The notes under the pieces were generated by a model. It did not search any database. It was not told the DNA's origin and saw only the letters and a program-made list of their open reading frames with translations. Positions 14,877-23,470 of a stretch of 51,217 nt of DNA are shown here, one piece after another. The DNA comes from an uncultured Lachnospiraceae bacterium (GTDB lineage: Bacteria > Bacillota > Clostridia > Lachnospirales > Lachnospiraceae), in contig CAJUTC010000024.1 of NCBI GenBank assembly GCA_910589195.1, positions 1-51,217 of the forward strand, read 5' to 3'. The position numbers were made by a program, and so were the translations under genes. How positions within the stretch are numbered: position 1 is the first letter of the stretch; the number at the start of each line of letters is the position of its first letter.

Positions 14877-16151
14877 GTGATTAAAAAAGAGATGATTGCC
14901 ATGCTTTTAGCTGGCGGACAGGGGAGTCGTCTTGGAGTTCTCACGGCAAAGGTTGCAAAACCGGCGGTGTCCTTCGGGGGGAAATACCGTATTATAGACT
15001 TCCCTTTAAGCAACTGCATTAACTCCGGCGTAGATACGGTGGGTGTATTAACCCAGTATCAGCCATTGCGTTTAAATACCCACATTGGAATCGGGATTCC
15101 GTGGGATTTAGACCGTAATGTAGGTGGTGTAACGATCTTGCCACCTTACGAGAAAAGCAAAGGAAGCGACTGGTATACTGGCACGGCCAATGCAATTTAT
15201 CAGAATTTGGAGTATATGGAAACGTATAATCCGGATTATGTGCTGATTCTTTCCGGCGATCACATTTATAAGATGGATTATGAAGTTATGCTGGATTATC
15301 ACAAGGCGAACAATGCGGATATCACGATTGCTGCGATGCCGGTTCCCATTGAGGAGGCCAGCCGTTTCGGGGTAGTAATTACAGACGAAAGCAACCGTAT
15401 CTTAGAGTTTGAGGAAAAGCCTGCCCAGCCAAGGAGCAACCTGGCTTCCATGGGAATTTATATCTTTAGCTGGCCGGTGCTTCGGGAAGCACTGGTTAAG
15501 ATGAAGGATGAGCCGGGATGTGATTTTGGAAAACATATTATTCCCTACTGCCATGAAAAAGGTGATCGGGTGTTTGCCTACGAATATAACGGGTATTGGA
15601 AAGATGTAGGGACATTGGGCTCATACTGGGAAGCCAATATGGAATTAATCGATATTATTCCTGAGTTTAACCTGTATGAGGAGTATTGGAGAATTTACAC
15701 AAAGAGCGATATTATTCCGCCTCAGTACATTTCCGGTGAAGCTAAAATTGAGAAGAGCATTATCGGAGAGGGAAGCGAAATTTATGGGCAGGTAATTAAT
15801 TCCGTAATCGGAGCTGGAGTAACGATCGAAAAAGGGGCTGTAGTCCGGGATTCCATTATTATGCAGGGAAGCCGGATTGGGGCAGACGCAAAAGTAGAGA
15901 AAGCGATTATCGCAGAGGATGTTACGGTAGGGGCAGGTTCCCAGTTGGGAGTCGGCGAATATGCCCCCAGCACCTATAATCAAAAGGTATATCAGTTCGA
16001 TTTAGTTACAATAGGGGAACATTCCGTGATTCCGGCTCACGTTAAAATCGGAAAAAATACTGCAATATCCGGAATCACCCAAAGGGAGGATTACCCGGAC
16101 GGATTACTGGCTAGCGGCGACTATATTGTAAAGGCAGGTGGCACAAGATGA
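14877..16151 (+). CDS. glgC: Glucose-1-phosphate adenylyltransferase, catalytic subunit
   Basis: 424 residues. The nucleotidyltransferase domain starts with AMLLAGGQGSRLGVLTAKVAKPAV and has SGDHIYKMDY and FEEKP. The C-terminal half is a left-handed beta helix (hexapeptide-like repeats, e.g. IEKGAVVRDSIIMQGSRIG). It makes ADP-glucose from glucose-1-phosphate and ATP, the committed step of glycogen synthesis. GTG 14877 is preferred for the AGAGGTGAT site; it gives the usual MIKKEMIAMLLAGG N-terminus. It overlaps glgD by ATGA, so the subunits are translationally coupled. Confidence 0.97.
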   Translation: MIKKEMIAMLLAGGQGSRLGVLTAKVAKPAVSFGGKYRIIDFPLSNCINSGVDTVGVLTQYQPLRLNTHIGIGIPWDLDRNVGGVTILPPYEKSKGSDWYTGTANAIYQNLEYMETYNPDYVLILSGDHIYKMDYEVMLDYHKANNADITIAAMPVPIEEASRFGVVITDESNRILEFEEKPAQPRSNLASMGIYIFSWPVLREALVKMKDEPGCDFGKHIIPYCHEKGDRVFAYEYNGYWKDVGTLGSYWEANMELIDIIPEFNLYEEYWRIYTKSDIIPPQYISGEAKIEKSIIGEGSEIYGQVINSVIGAGVTIEKGAVVRDSIIMQGSRIGADAKVEKAIIAEDVTVGAGSQLGVGEYAPSTYNQKVYQFDLVTIGEHSVIPAHVKIGKNTAISGITQREDYPDGLLASGDYIVKAGGTR

Positions 16152-17269
16152 GGGCAATCGGTATCGTATTAGCAGGTGGCAACAGCAAAAGGATGAGAGA
16201 GCTTTCCAACAAAAGGGCCATTTCGGCCATGCCGGTGGCAGGAAGCTATCGAAGCATTGATTTTGCGTTAAGCAACATGACCAATTCCCACATTCAGAAT
16301 GTGGCAGTGTTTACCCAATACAATTCCCGCTCCTTAAATCTCCACTTGAGTTCTTCCAAATGGTGGGATTTTGGACGGAAGCAGGGAGGGCTGTTTGTTT
16401 TTACTCCTACCATTACCGCAGAGAGCAGTGACTGGTATCGGGGGACAGCAGATGCTTTATATCAAAATTTGAATTTCTTAAAAACCAGCCATGAGCCATA
16501 TGTGGTGATTGCCGCCGGTGACGGTGTGTATAAGCTGGATTATAATAAGGTTTTGGAGTACCATATTGAGAAAAAAGCGGACATTACTGTGGTCTGCAAA
16601 GATATGCGGGAAGGAGAGGATGTTACCCGCTTTGGCTGTGTAAAATTGAATGAAGACGGACGGATTGTTGACTTTGAAGAAAAGCCGATGGTTTCGGATG
16701 CTAATACCATTTCCTGCGGCATTTATGTGATTCGCAGGCGGCAGCTAATCGAGCTGATTGAGCGCTGCGCGGCAGAAGACCGCTACGACTTTGTCAAGGA
16801 TATCCTGGTGCGTTATAAAAACTTAAAGCGAATTTATGCCTATAAAATAAATGGCTATTGGAGTAATATCGCTTCTGTGGAATCCTATTATGAAACGAAT
16901 ATGGATTTCTTGAAACCAGAAGTGAGGGATTATTTCTTTAAGCAGTACCCAGATGTATATTCTAAGATTGACGATTTGCCGCCGGCAAAATATAACCCGG
17001 GTGCCGTGGTCAGAAACAGTTTGATTTCCAGCGGTTCCATTATAAACGGTACGGTGGAAAATTCTGTTTTATTTAAGAAAGTGTATATCGGGAATAACTG
17101 TGTAATTAAAAATTCTATCATATTAAATGATGTTTATATCGGCGACAATACGGTAATTGAGAATTGCATCGTAGAAAGCCGTGATACCATCCGGGCGAAC
17201 ACGACTCATATCGGAAGCCCCGATGAAATTAAAATTGTTTTAGAGAAAAATGAAAGATATACCGTATAA
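16148..17269 (+). CDS. glgD: GlgD, regulatory/non-catalytic ADP-glucose pyrophosphorylase subunit
   Basis: 373 residues, paralogous to the preceding gene. The glycine-rich substrate loop differs (LAGGNSKRMRELSNKRAISA instead of GGQGSRLGVLTAKVAKPAV), while IDFALSNM, AAGDGVYKLDY and FEEKPMV are kept and a beta-helix tail is present. In Firmicutes GlgD is poorly active alone and forms a heterotetramer with GlgC, raising its activity. The start overlaps the glgC stop (ATGA). It is followed 26 bases later by spoVG in the same direction. Confidence 0.96.
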   Translation: MRAIGIVLAGGNSKRMRELSNKRAISAMPVAGSYRSIDFALSNMTNSHIQNVAVFTQYNSRSLNLHLSSSKWWDFGRKQGGLFVFTPTITAESSDWYRGTADALYQNLNFLKTSHEPYVVIAAGDGVYKLDYNKVLEYHIEKKADITVVCKDMREGEDVTRFGCVKLNEDGRIVDFEEKPMVSDANTISCGIYVIRRRQLIELIERCAAEDRYDFVKDILVRYKNLKRIYAYKINGYWSNIASVESYYETNMDFLKPEVRDYFFKQYPDVYSKIDDLPPAKYNPGAVVRNSLISSGSIINGTVENSVLFKKVYIGNNCVIKNSIILNDVYIGDNTVIENCIVESRDTIRANTTHIGSPDEIKIVLEKNERYTV

Positions 17270-17295
17270 GGGCCAAGGGTAAGTGGAGGTTTATT

Positions 17296-17574
17296 ATGCA
17301 AATTACAGATGTAAGAGTAAGACGAATTGAAAAGGAAGGGAAGATGAAAGCCATCGTATCCATTACATTGGATAATGAATTTGTCATTCACGATATTAAA
17401 GTAATCGAAGGCGAAAAAGGATTATTTATCGCTATGCCAAGCAGAAAAGCGGCAGATGGCGAATATCGGGATATTGCCCATCCCATTAATTCCGGAACCC
17501 GGGATATGATTCAAAGGGTCATATTAGATAAATATGAGTCTACTCTGTTAGAAACAGCAGAAGAAACTGCATAG
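17296..17574 (+). CDS. spoVG: SpoVG, RNA-binding sporulation/septation regulator
   Basis: The 92-residue protein matches SpoVG along its length (MQITDVRVRRIEKEGKMKAI…, FVIHDIKVIEGEKGLFIAMP, YRDIAHPIN). Family members bind nucleic acid and affect septation, sporulation and virulence genes. GTGGAGG precedes the ATG. The gene follows glgD closely and may be cotranscribed with it; a terminator closes the group. The glycogen-sporulation linkage is suggestive only. Confidence 0.97.
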   Translation: MQITDVRVRRIEKEGKMKAIVSITLDNEFVIHDIKVIEGEKGLFIAMPSRKAADGEYRDIAHPINSGTRDMIQRVILDKYESTLLETAEETA

Positions 17575-17583
17575 CAGATAACC

Positions 17584-17628
17584 AACAGGCTGCCAGATGG
17601 GAATTTTCCTATGGCAGCCTGTTTCTTT
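17584..17628 (+). terminator. Rho-independent terminator after spoVG
   Basis: AACAGGCTGCCA (17584-17595) pairs with TGGCAGCCTGTT (17612-17623), a perfect 12-bp stem followed by TCTTTCT. The stretch 17629-17776 beyond it shows nothing else. Confidence 0.85.
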
Positions 17629-17776
17629 CTGCCAGCATGGGCCAATCGCCGTACTGCATGGACATTTTCACATACCATGTTTTGCTGCCATAGTCTGGAC
17701 TGCTGGACATTTGTTTGAATTGTTGATTCTATTTGGGAAAAAATAAAAAAAATTTTTATTTATCGCCCTAGAATAT

Positions 17777-17804
17777 TTTCAAACTCCAAATTTTGGTATA
17801 TAAT
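17777..17804 (+). promoter_or_regulatory. Promoter of the LytTR regulator gene
   Basis: TTTCAA (17777-17782), a 16-base spacer and perfect TATAAT (17799-17804), about 84 bases before the ATG. Confidence 0.5.
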
Positions 17805-17887
17805 CAAGGGGTAGGCATCCGCCAAATCTGAATGATTCGGATCACGGAGGCCAGGCAGAGAATGCCAGATGGGAGAAAAGAAATATT

Positions 17888-18640
17888 ATGAAAATTGCAG
17901 TGTGTGATAATGACCGTACTGCAGTGAGGCAGTTGGTCAGCATGATAGAGGGTATGGATATTGTAAGTGCTTACCAAATATATTATGATATCCGCCAGAT
18001 GGTTAACGCAGTGAAACAAGGGGCGGATTACGATATTGTAGTGATGAACATTGGAGAAGCCGGTTTTGACGGAATCCGCGCGGCAAAGCGGATCAGTGAG
18101 CTGGATGCAGATACAAAGATTATTTATATGACAAGATATACGGAAAAATATGTACAGGAAATTTTTTTAACCCCGGCGAATTTAAGCGGATTTTTGGTCA
18201 AACCAGTAGATGAGGAAATGCTAAAGAAAAATTTACAGAAGGTAATGGAAACGAGGAAAAAGGCAGAAAACCGGAAAATGGAAATAAAATATAAAAATGA
18301 GGTAAACTCTTTTTTTTATGAGGAGATTTATTATCTGGAAAGCATGGGGCATATGGTGGTGGTACATACAAAAAAAGGAGATTTCCGCTCCTATGGGCGG
18401 TTGGAAAAGGTAAAGGAGGGTCTGCCCGGAAGCTTTGTCCATTGTCATAAAAGCTATATTGTGAATATGAACCACATTCAGAAAATCGATAAAAACCAGA
18501 TCCTTTTGTTAAATGGAAAAGTAGTCCCCATCAGCAAATCCCGATATGGGGAAACGAGGGATAAGTATTCCCTTTATACGGAGAAATTGTTAATGATGCT
18601 GCGGAACGGAGAATCGAAAAAAGAACCAGAAGGGATGTAA
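17888..18640 (+). CDS. LytTR-family response regulator with degenerate receiver
   Basis: 250 residues. The N-terminal receiver domain has CDNDRTAVR (Asp7/Asp9), IIYMTRYTE and FLVKPVDEE (the conserved Lys). At the phospho-acceptor position the sequence is VVMNIGEAGFDG, with Asn54 (codon AAC at 18047) instead of Asp. The C-terminal LytTR DNA-binding domain covers about 140-240 (EEIYYLESMGHMVVVHTK, FVHCHKSYIVNMNHI). No histidine kinase gene is adjacent. It probably binds DNA without classical phosphorylation, perhaps controlled by abundance or ligand. GGGAGAAAAG serves as ribosome binding site. Confidence 0.9.
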   Translation: MKIAVCDNDRTAVRQLVSMIEGMDIVSAYQIYYDIRQMVNAVKQGADYDIVVMNIGEAGFDGIRAAKRISELDADTKIIYMTRYTEKYVQEIFLTPANLSGFLVKPVDEEMLKKNLQKVMETRKKAENRKMEIKYKNEVNSFFYEEIYYLESMGHMVVVHTKKGDFRSYGRLEKVKEGLPGSFVHCHKSYIVNMNHIQKIDKNQILLLNGKVVPISKSRYGETRDKYSLYTEKLLMMLRNGESKKEPEGM

Positions 18641-18663
18641 AAACGCTTATTTTTCTGACTGCA

Positions 18664-18715
18664 CAGGTCAAACGCTACAGCGTAGCCTTACTACGCCCAC
18701 ATTTTGACCTGCGCT
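18664..18715. repeat. Inverted-repeat intergenic element
   Basis: CAGGTCAAA (18664-18672) and TTTGACCTG (18703-18711) are perfect complements. They enclose a second hairpin GCTAC-AGC-GTAGC (18674-18686). There is no T run, so it does not look like an ordinary terminator although it lies between convergent genes. A shorter relative lies at 4183-4208. Confidence 0.55.
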
Positions 18716-18788
18716 GAAAAAAATTATGGCATGAAACATTGATAGGATTGGTTCACATTTGCCGAATGATGCTGCTAACTGGGATACA

Positions 18789-20192
18789 TCAGGCCATTTT
18801 TAGAATGCTTCTGGCTACGCTGATTCCATTAGCGGAAGCTTGCTGTAAGCCACGGGTTACAGAAGCGCCGTCGCCGATGGCGCGCAGACCTTGAATACTG
18901 GTTTCGAAATCACAGTTTACCACTACTTTGTTGGAATAGAATTTCACTTCAACTCCGTAAAGAAGGGTTTCGTCACTGGCAATTCCGGGAGTTACTTTAT
19001 CCAGGGCCAGAAGCATTTCCTTTATATCCACCATAATGCGGTGGGGGAGAACCAGGGATAAATCTCCAGGAACTGCATCCTTTAAAGTAGGGATCAGGTT
19101 ATTGCGGCAAAGCCGTTCTTCCGTAGTCCGGCGTCCCCTTTGGAAATCACCGAAGGTTTGAACCATGATTTTGCCGTCACACAGCATATTGCTTAAGCGG
19201 GCAATGTGCTTTCCGTATTCGATAGGCGTTTTAAACGGTTTGGTAAAGTTTTTGGAAACCAGAAGAGCAAAGTTGGTATTACTGGTTTTATATTCTTTTG
19301 ATTTATAAGCATGGCCGTTTACCACTGCCAGACCGTTTTCATAGTATTCGGTGGCAACTTCTCCTGAGGGGTTGGTACAGAAGGTGCGAACTTTGTCGTC
19401 AAAGGTTGGCGTATAGTATACCAGTTTTGCTTCGTAAAGGTTCTTATTTAAGAACTCCATAATTTCATCACGGACTTCAACCCGGACTCCGATATCTACG
19501 GTTCCTACCTGGGTTTCAATGTTGTGGTTCTGGCAGATATGGGAAAACCAGTCTGAGCCTTCCCGACCAATAGCAGCTACGATTTCAGAGGCAAGGAAGG
19601 TATCTCCTTTGTCGGTGATTACGCCTTTTGCCTGTCCATTTTCAATCAAAATGTCTGTTACCATAGTGTTAAACTCCATAATAACACCTTGGTCTTTTAA
19701 GTGTTCCTGAAGGCGGGTGTAAATTTTATAGCCTTCTTCTGTCCCCAGATGGCGAATAGGGCATTCAATCAGCTTTAAGTTGGCGCCAATGGCTTTGCGG
19801 CGGATATCCTGAAGCTCTTTTTGTTTATCAATGCCGTAAACATTTGTGTCAGCGCCAAATTTTAAGTAAATGTTATCCGATTCTTCTATCAGGGATTTTG
19901 CAACGTCATAACCTAAGATTTCCGGAAGATGACCGCCTACATCCGGTGACAAGGACAGCTTTCCGTCTGAAAATGCCCCGGCTCCGGCAAATCCTGTGGT
20001 AATGGAGCAGGGCTTACATCCGACACAGGTTTTGGTGGTTCGCTTAGGGCAGATCCGTTTTTCAATTGGACGTCCTTTTTCAATTATCAGAATTTTTAAA
20101 TCCGGTTTTTTTTGAGCCAGTTCGTAGGCGCAGAAAATTCCGGAAGGCCCCGCACCAATAATAATCACATCGTAATTGGTGGAATTTCCCAT
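18789..20192 (-). CDS. FAD-dependent dehydrogenase, COG2509 type
   Basis: 467 residues. An N-terminal Rossmann dinucleotide fold (VIIIGAGPSGIFCAYELA, GxGxxG) is followed by a cysteine-rich insert with CPKRTTKTCVGCKPCS and by GFAGAGAFSDGKLSLS. At the C-terminus GLRAIGDGASVTRGLQQASA closes the FAD site. This arrangement is typical of COG2509 uncharacterised flavoproteins of anaerobes. The four Cys could carry a metal or redox centre. The substrate is unknown. AGGAGGT 7 bases before the ATG supports the start. The gene stands alone, convergent with the LytTR regulator. Confidence 0.9.
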   Translation of the reverse strand: MGNSTNYDVIIIGAGPSGIFCAYELAQKKPDLKILIIEKGRPIEKRICPKRTTKTCVGCKPCSITTGFAGAGAFSDGKLSLSPDVGGHLPEILGYDVAKSLIEESDNIYLKFGADTNVYGIDKQKELQDIRRKAIGANLKLIECPIRHLGTEEGYKIYTRLQEHLKDQGVIMEFNTMVTDILIENGQAKGVITDKGDTFLASEIVAAIGREGSDWFSHICQNHNIETQVGTVDIGVRVEVRDEIMEFLNKNLYEAKLVYYTPTFDDKVRTFCTNPSGEVATEYYENGLAVVNGHAYKSKEYKTSNTNFALLVSKNFTKPFKTPIEYGKHIARLSNMLCDGKIMVQTFGDFQRGRRTTEERLCRNNLIPTLKDAVPGDLSLVLPHRIMVDIKEMLLALDKVTPGIASDETLLYGVEVKFYSNKVVVNCDFETSIQGLRAIGDGASVTRGLQQASANGISVARSILKMA

Positions 20193-20407
20193 AATGTGTA
20201 CCTCCTGAGTCTGTAGTCATTTCATATCCAGGTTCGTTTATTGAATGCTTCATCCGGCAGAACGTGAAAGCACTGGAGTGGGTTTCGGCTGAATTTTTAA
20301 GGAAATCAAATCCAACATAAAAAACCAGGTGCGCGAAATAGAAGCTTATAGTCAACTATTTCCGGCAGCTGGTAGATACGTTCAACCAATTATGAACTTA
20401 TATAAGC

Positions 20408-20435
20408 ATAATACTTAAAGTTTAGCATATGTGAA
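20408..20435 (-). promoter_or_regulatory. Candidate promoter of the COG2509 gene
   Basis: On the minus strand TTCACA (20435-20430), 16 bases and TATTAT (20413-20408). It lies about 215 bases upstream of the start; the leader shows no recognised element. Confidence 0.4.
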
Positions 20436-20590
20436 AGGAAAAGGCAAGGTGAAATTACAAATTTACCCAGATTTTTCCAGGCGCTTTCTCAGGCTTTCCC
20501 GGGTCTAAGGGGGAGGCGCTGCTGCCGGAACGGTAACGTTGCGTTTAATTTCCATGGACGAAAGCCGTAATTTATGGTAGAATAAGAAAT

Positions 20591-20664
20591 TATATCACAA
20601 TGGCGCTTTTTTACAAAGGGAACCACAGGTATCAAAATGAGGTTTTTACGGGATTTGTGATATA
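20591..20664. other. 10-bp perfect inverted repeat
   Basis: TATATCACAA (20591-20600) and TTGTGATATA (20655-20664) are exact complements 54 bases apart. This may be a paired operator or a long hairpin upstream of gdpP. Confidence 0.4.
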
Positions 20665-20687
20665 GAAAAGGGATGACAGTGCCCTAG

Positions 20688-20845
20688 TGTACTGACCGGA
20701 TTACATTTCGCCAAATAGCTTTCCTAATAGTTCCCTCTTTAGCGTTTGCTTCACGCAACGGTGTGCCGCCTGGCTTCAAGTCTGGACGTCTTGCAGACGG
20801 AAATTCGTTTGGAACTATTGAGCTGAAATGAACTTGTACAGTACA
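20688..20845. repeat. 158-nt long-range inverted repeat, MITE-like or structured RNA
   Basis: Outer arms TGTACTG (20688-20694) and CAGTACA (20839-20845) and inner arms AATAGTTCC (20726-20734) and GGAACTATT (20811-20819) are perfect complements. CATTT/AAATG and AGCT/AGCT pair between them. The 76-base interior holds two more small hairpins (GCGT…ACGC and GTCTG…CAGAC). No ORF is present. With the promoter and IR at 20408-20664 it accounts for the 734-base gap 20193-20926. Confidence 0.5.
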
Positions 20846-20926
20846 TAAGAGCGTGTTTGTGACATCTGGCAGAAAGCAGTGCGCAAACATGCTGTAGCAG
20901 GCACCGGATGTGATAGGAGAAAAAAT

Positions 20927-22972
20927 ATGAAAGATAAGGTTCGGGTGAAGGGGCTGTTAAGCATCTATTTACAGTGGCCCTTGATTCTTTCTGTTTTGCT
21001 GATTATTGCTACCATGGTAATCGGAGCGCTGAATCTGAAAGCGGCGGCAGTATTAAGTGCGTTTACATGTTTGTATGTTATGGTTGCCCTGTGGATTTAC
21101 CTGTATCAGAGAAAGAATGTATTGGCCGGACTGGTGGAGTTTTCATCAGAGTACGCGTGGATCCAAAAAAAATTGTTATCTGAGATGATACAGCCTTACG
21201 CAATTGCGGATGATAAGGGGCGGCTTCTTTGGATGAACGGTTCTTTTGCAGAGCTTTTAGGAGTGGATCACCGCAGCCGGAAAAGCCTTCTTACCTTATT
21301 TCCGGAAATTACAAAAGAGCTTTTGGAAAAAAAGGAAGAGGCCAGCATTCATACAGAGTATGAAATGAGAAACTACAGGATTGATTTAAAGTGGGTGGCA
21401 TTAAAGGATGCCTCTTCTCTGGAAATTACATTAGGGGCAGGGGTGACAGAAGAGTATTTGCTTTCCATTTATCTGGCAGACGAAACGGAAGTCCTCCACT
21501 ATAAGAAAGAGATTGATAATCAAAAAATGGTGGCCGGCCTGATTTATCTGGATAATTATGATGAGGCCTTGGAAAGCGTAGAAGAAGTACGCCGTTCCCT
21601 GCTGACCGCGTTGATTGACCGTAAGATCAATAAACATATTTCATCAATGAATGGGATCGTAAAAAAGCTGGAAAAGGATAAATATTTTTTCGCGATTAAG
21701 CAACAGTATGTAGACCGGATGAAGGAAGAGCGGTTTGCCATTTTAGAGGATGTGAAGACCGTTAATATTGGCAATGATATGTCGGTTACCTTAAGTATCG
21801 GTATTGGCATGAACGGCGAAACTTACAGCCAGAATTATGAATTTGCGAGAACCTCGATTGATATGGCACTGGGACGGGGCGGCGATCAGGCTGTGGTAAA
21901 GGACGGCCAGAGAATTCAGTACTTTGGCGGCAAGGCCCAGCAGATGGAGAAATCTACCCGTGTGAAAGCCCGTGTGAAGGCTCATGCGTTGCGGGAGCTG
22001 ATGGAGAATAAGGATCGGCTGCTGATTATGGGGCATAAACTGGCGGATATTGATTCGTTTGGGGCGGCCCTGGGGATTTACCGGATTGCCACATCGCTAA
22101 ACAAACGGGCCCATATAGTAATTAATGATGTAACTACTTCCATAAAACCCATGATGGATCGGTTTGTGGGAAATCCGGATTATCCGGAGGATTTATTTTT
22201 AAATGGCACGAAAGCCGCAGAGCTGGTAGATGCCAGTACCATGCTGGTGGTGGTAGATGTGAACCGCCCCAGTATTACCGATACCCCGGCGCTGCTTAAA
22301 ATGGTAAAGTCGATTGTAGTTTTGGATCACCACCGTCAAAGCAGCGAGATTATTGATAATGCAGTTCTTTCCTATGTGGAACCGTATGCTTCTTCCGCCT
22401 GTGAGATGGTGGCCGAGGTTTTGCAGTATATTGCGGATGGGATCCGTATCCGGCCTGCGGAAGCAGACGCTATGTATGCGGGGATTGTAATCGATACTAC
22501 AAACTTTACGAACCAAACAGGGGTGCGTACCTTTGAGGCGGCGGCTTTTTTAAGAAGGAGCGGCGCAGATGTGACACGGGTGCGCAAGCTGTTTCGGGAT
22601 AATATGGCGGAATACCAGGCTAAGGCTAACGCTGTCCGAATGGCTGAGGTTTACCGGAATGATTTTGCTATCAGCACATGTCCCGCAGAGGGAATTGCCA
22701 GCCCCACTATTGTAGGGGCTCAGGCAGCAAATGATTTGTTGGAAATTAATGGGATCAAGGCCTCTGTGGTGTTAACCGAATATAATCATGTTATTTATGC
22801 CAGCGCCCGCTCTATTGACGAAGTGAATGTGCAGGTGATGATGGAGCATTTGGGAGGAGGAGGCCATCGCGCGGTGGCCGGCGCCCAGTTAGAAGGCGTA
22901 ACCATGGAACAGGCAAAGAACATGGTGAAGAAAGTAATTGATGAAATGTTGGAGAAAGGAGATGTATCATAA
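20927..22972 (+). CDS. gdpP: GdpP, cyclic-di-AMP phosphodiesterase
   Basis: 681 residues in the classical order. Two N-terminal transmembrane helices (about 14-33 and 36-56) precede a PAS-like domain (about 75-160) and a degenerate GGDEF domain (to about 330). A DHH phosphoesterase domain has MGHKLADIDSFGAALG, VVVDVNR and VVLDHHRQ. The DHHA1 domain ends in GGGGHRAVAGAQ. It cleaves c-di-AMP to pApA and so affects cell wall and osmotic balance. AGGAG before ATG 20927 sets the start. The stop overlaps the rplI start by one base (TAATG), the usual gdpP-rplI-dnaB order of Firmicutes. Confidence 0.97.
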   Translation: MKDKVRVKGLLSIYLQWPLILSVLLIIATMVIGALNLKAAAVLSAFTCLYVMVALWIYLYQRKNVLAGLVEFSSEYAWIQKKLLSEMIQPYAIADDKGRLLWMNGSFAELLGVDHRSRKSLLTLFPEITKELLEKKEEASIHTEYEMRNYRIDLKWVALKDASSLEITLGAGVTEEYLLSIYLADETEVLHYKKEIDNQKMVAGLIYLDNYDEALESVEEVRRSLLTALIDRKINKHISSMNGIVKKLEKDKYFFAIKQQYVDRMKEERFAILEDVKTVNIGNDMSVTLSIGIGMNGETYSQNYEFARTSIDMALGRGGDQAVVKDGQRIQYFGGKAQQMEKSTRVKARVKAHALRELMENKDRLLIMGHKLADIDSFGAALGIYRIATSLNKRAHIVINDVTTSIKPMMDRFVGNPDYPEDLFLNGTKAAELVDASTMLVVVDVNRPSITDTPALLKMVKSIVVLDHHRQSSEIIDNAVLSYVEPYASSACEMVAEVLQYIADGIRIRPAEADAMYAGIVIDTTNFTNQTGVRTFEAAAFLRRSGADVTRVRKLFRDNMAEYQAKANAVRMAEVYRNDFAISTCPAEGIASPTIVGAQAANDLLEINGIKASVVLTEYNHVIYASARSIDEVNVQVMMEHLGGGGHRAVAGAQLEGVTMEQAKNMVKKVIDEMLEKGDVS

Positions 22973-23418
22973 TGGATATTGTATTATTAGAGGACGTAAA
23001 AACGTTAGGGAAAAAGGGACAGATTGTCAAGGTGAATGATGGCTATGCCAGGAATTATATTCTGCCGAAAAAGCTTGGTGTGGAAGCAACTGCTAAAAAT
23101 TTAAATGATTTAAAGCTTCAGAAGGCCAATGCGGAACGAATTGCCGCCCAGCAGTTAGCAGAGGCAAAGGAACTGGCAGAAACCATTTCCAAGCTTTCCG
23201 TTACCATTTCCATGAAGGCAGGAGAAGGAGGACGGGCTTTCGGATCCGTGTCGGGAAAGGAAATCAGTAAAGCCATTACAGAACAGCTAAAAATGGATAT
23301 TGACAAGAAGAAATTCCAGTTATCCGAACCCATTAAAACATTTGGAACCCATGAGGTACCCATTAAGCTCCATAAGGATGTGGTGGCAAAGCTGACGGTA
23401 AAAGTAGTGGAAGCATAA
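22972..23418 (+). CDS. rplI: 50S ribosomal protein L9
   Basis: 148 residues, full length. The conserved N-domain MDIVLLEDVKTLGKKGQIVK and GYARNYILPKKLGVEAT binds 23S rRNA. A long connecting helix (about 45-80) and the C-domain (SVSGKEISKAITEQ, IKTFGTHEVPIKLH) follow. L9 helps maintain the reading frame. The start overlaps the gdpP stop, indicating coupling. Confidence 0.98.
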   Translation: MDIVLLEDVKTLGKKGQIVKVNDGYARNYILPKKLGVEATAKNLNDLKLQKANAERIAAQQLAEAKELAETISKLSVTISMKAGEGGRAFGSVSGKEISKAITEQLKMDIDKKKFQLSEPIKTFGTHEVPIKLHKDVVAKLTVKVVEA

Positions 23419-23470
23419 ATATTACAGGGAGAGCGTTTCCAAACACAGGACAAATAGCAGGAGGGATGGT

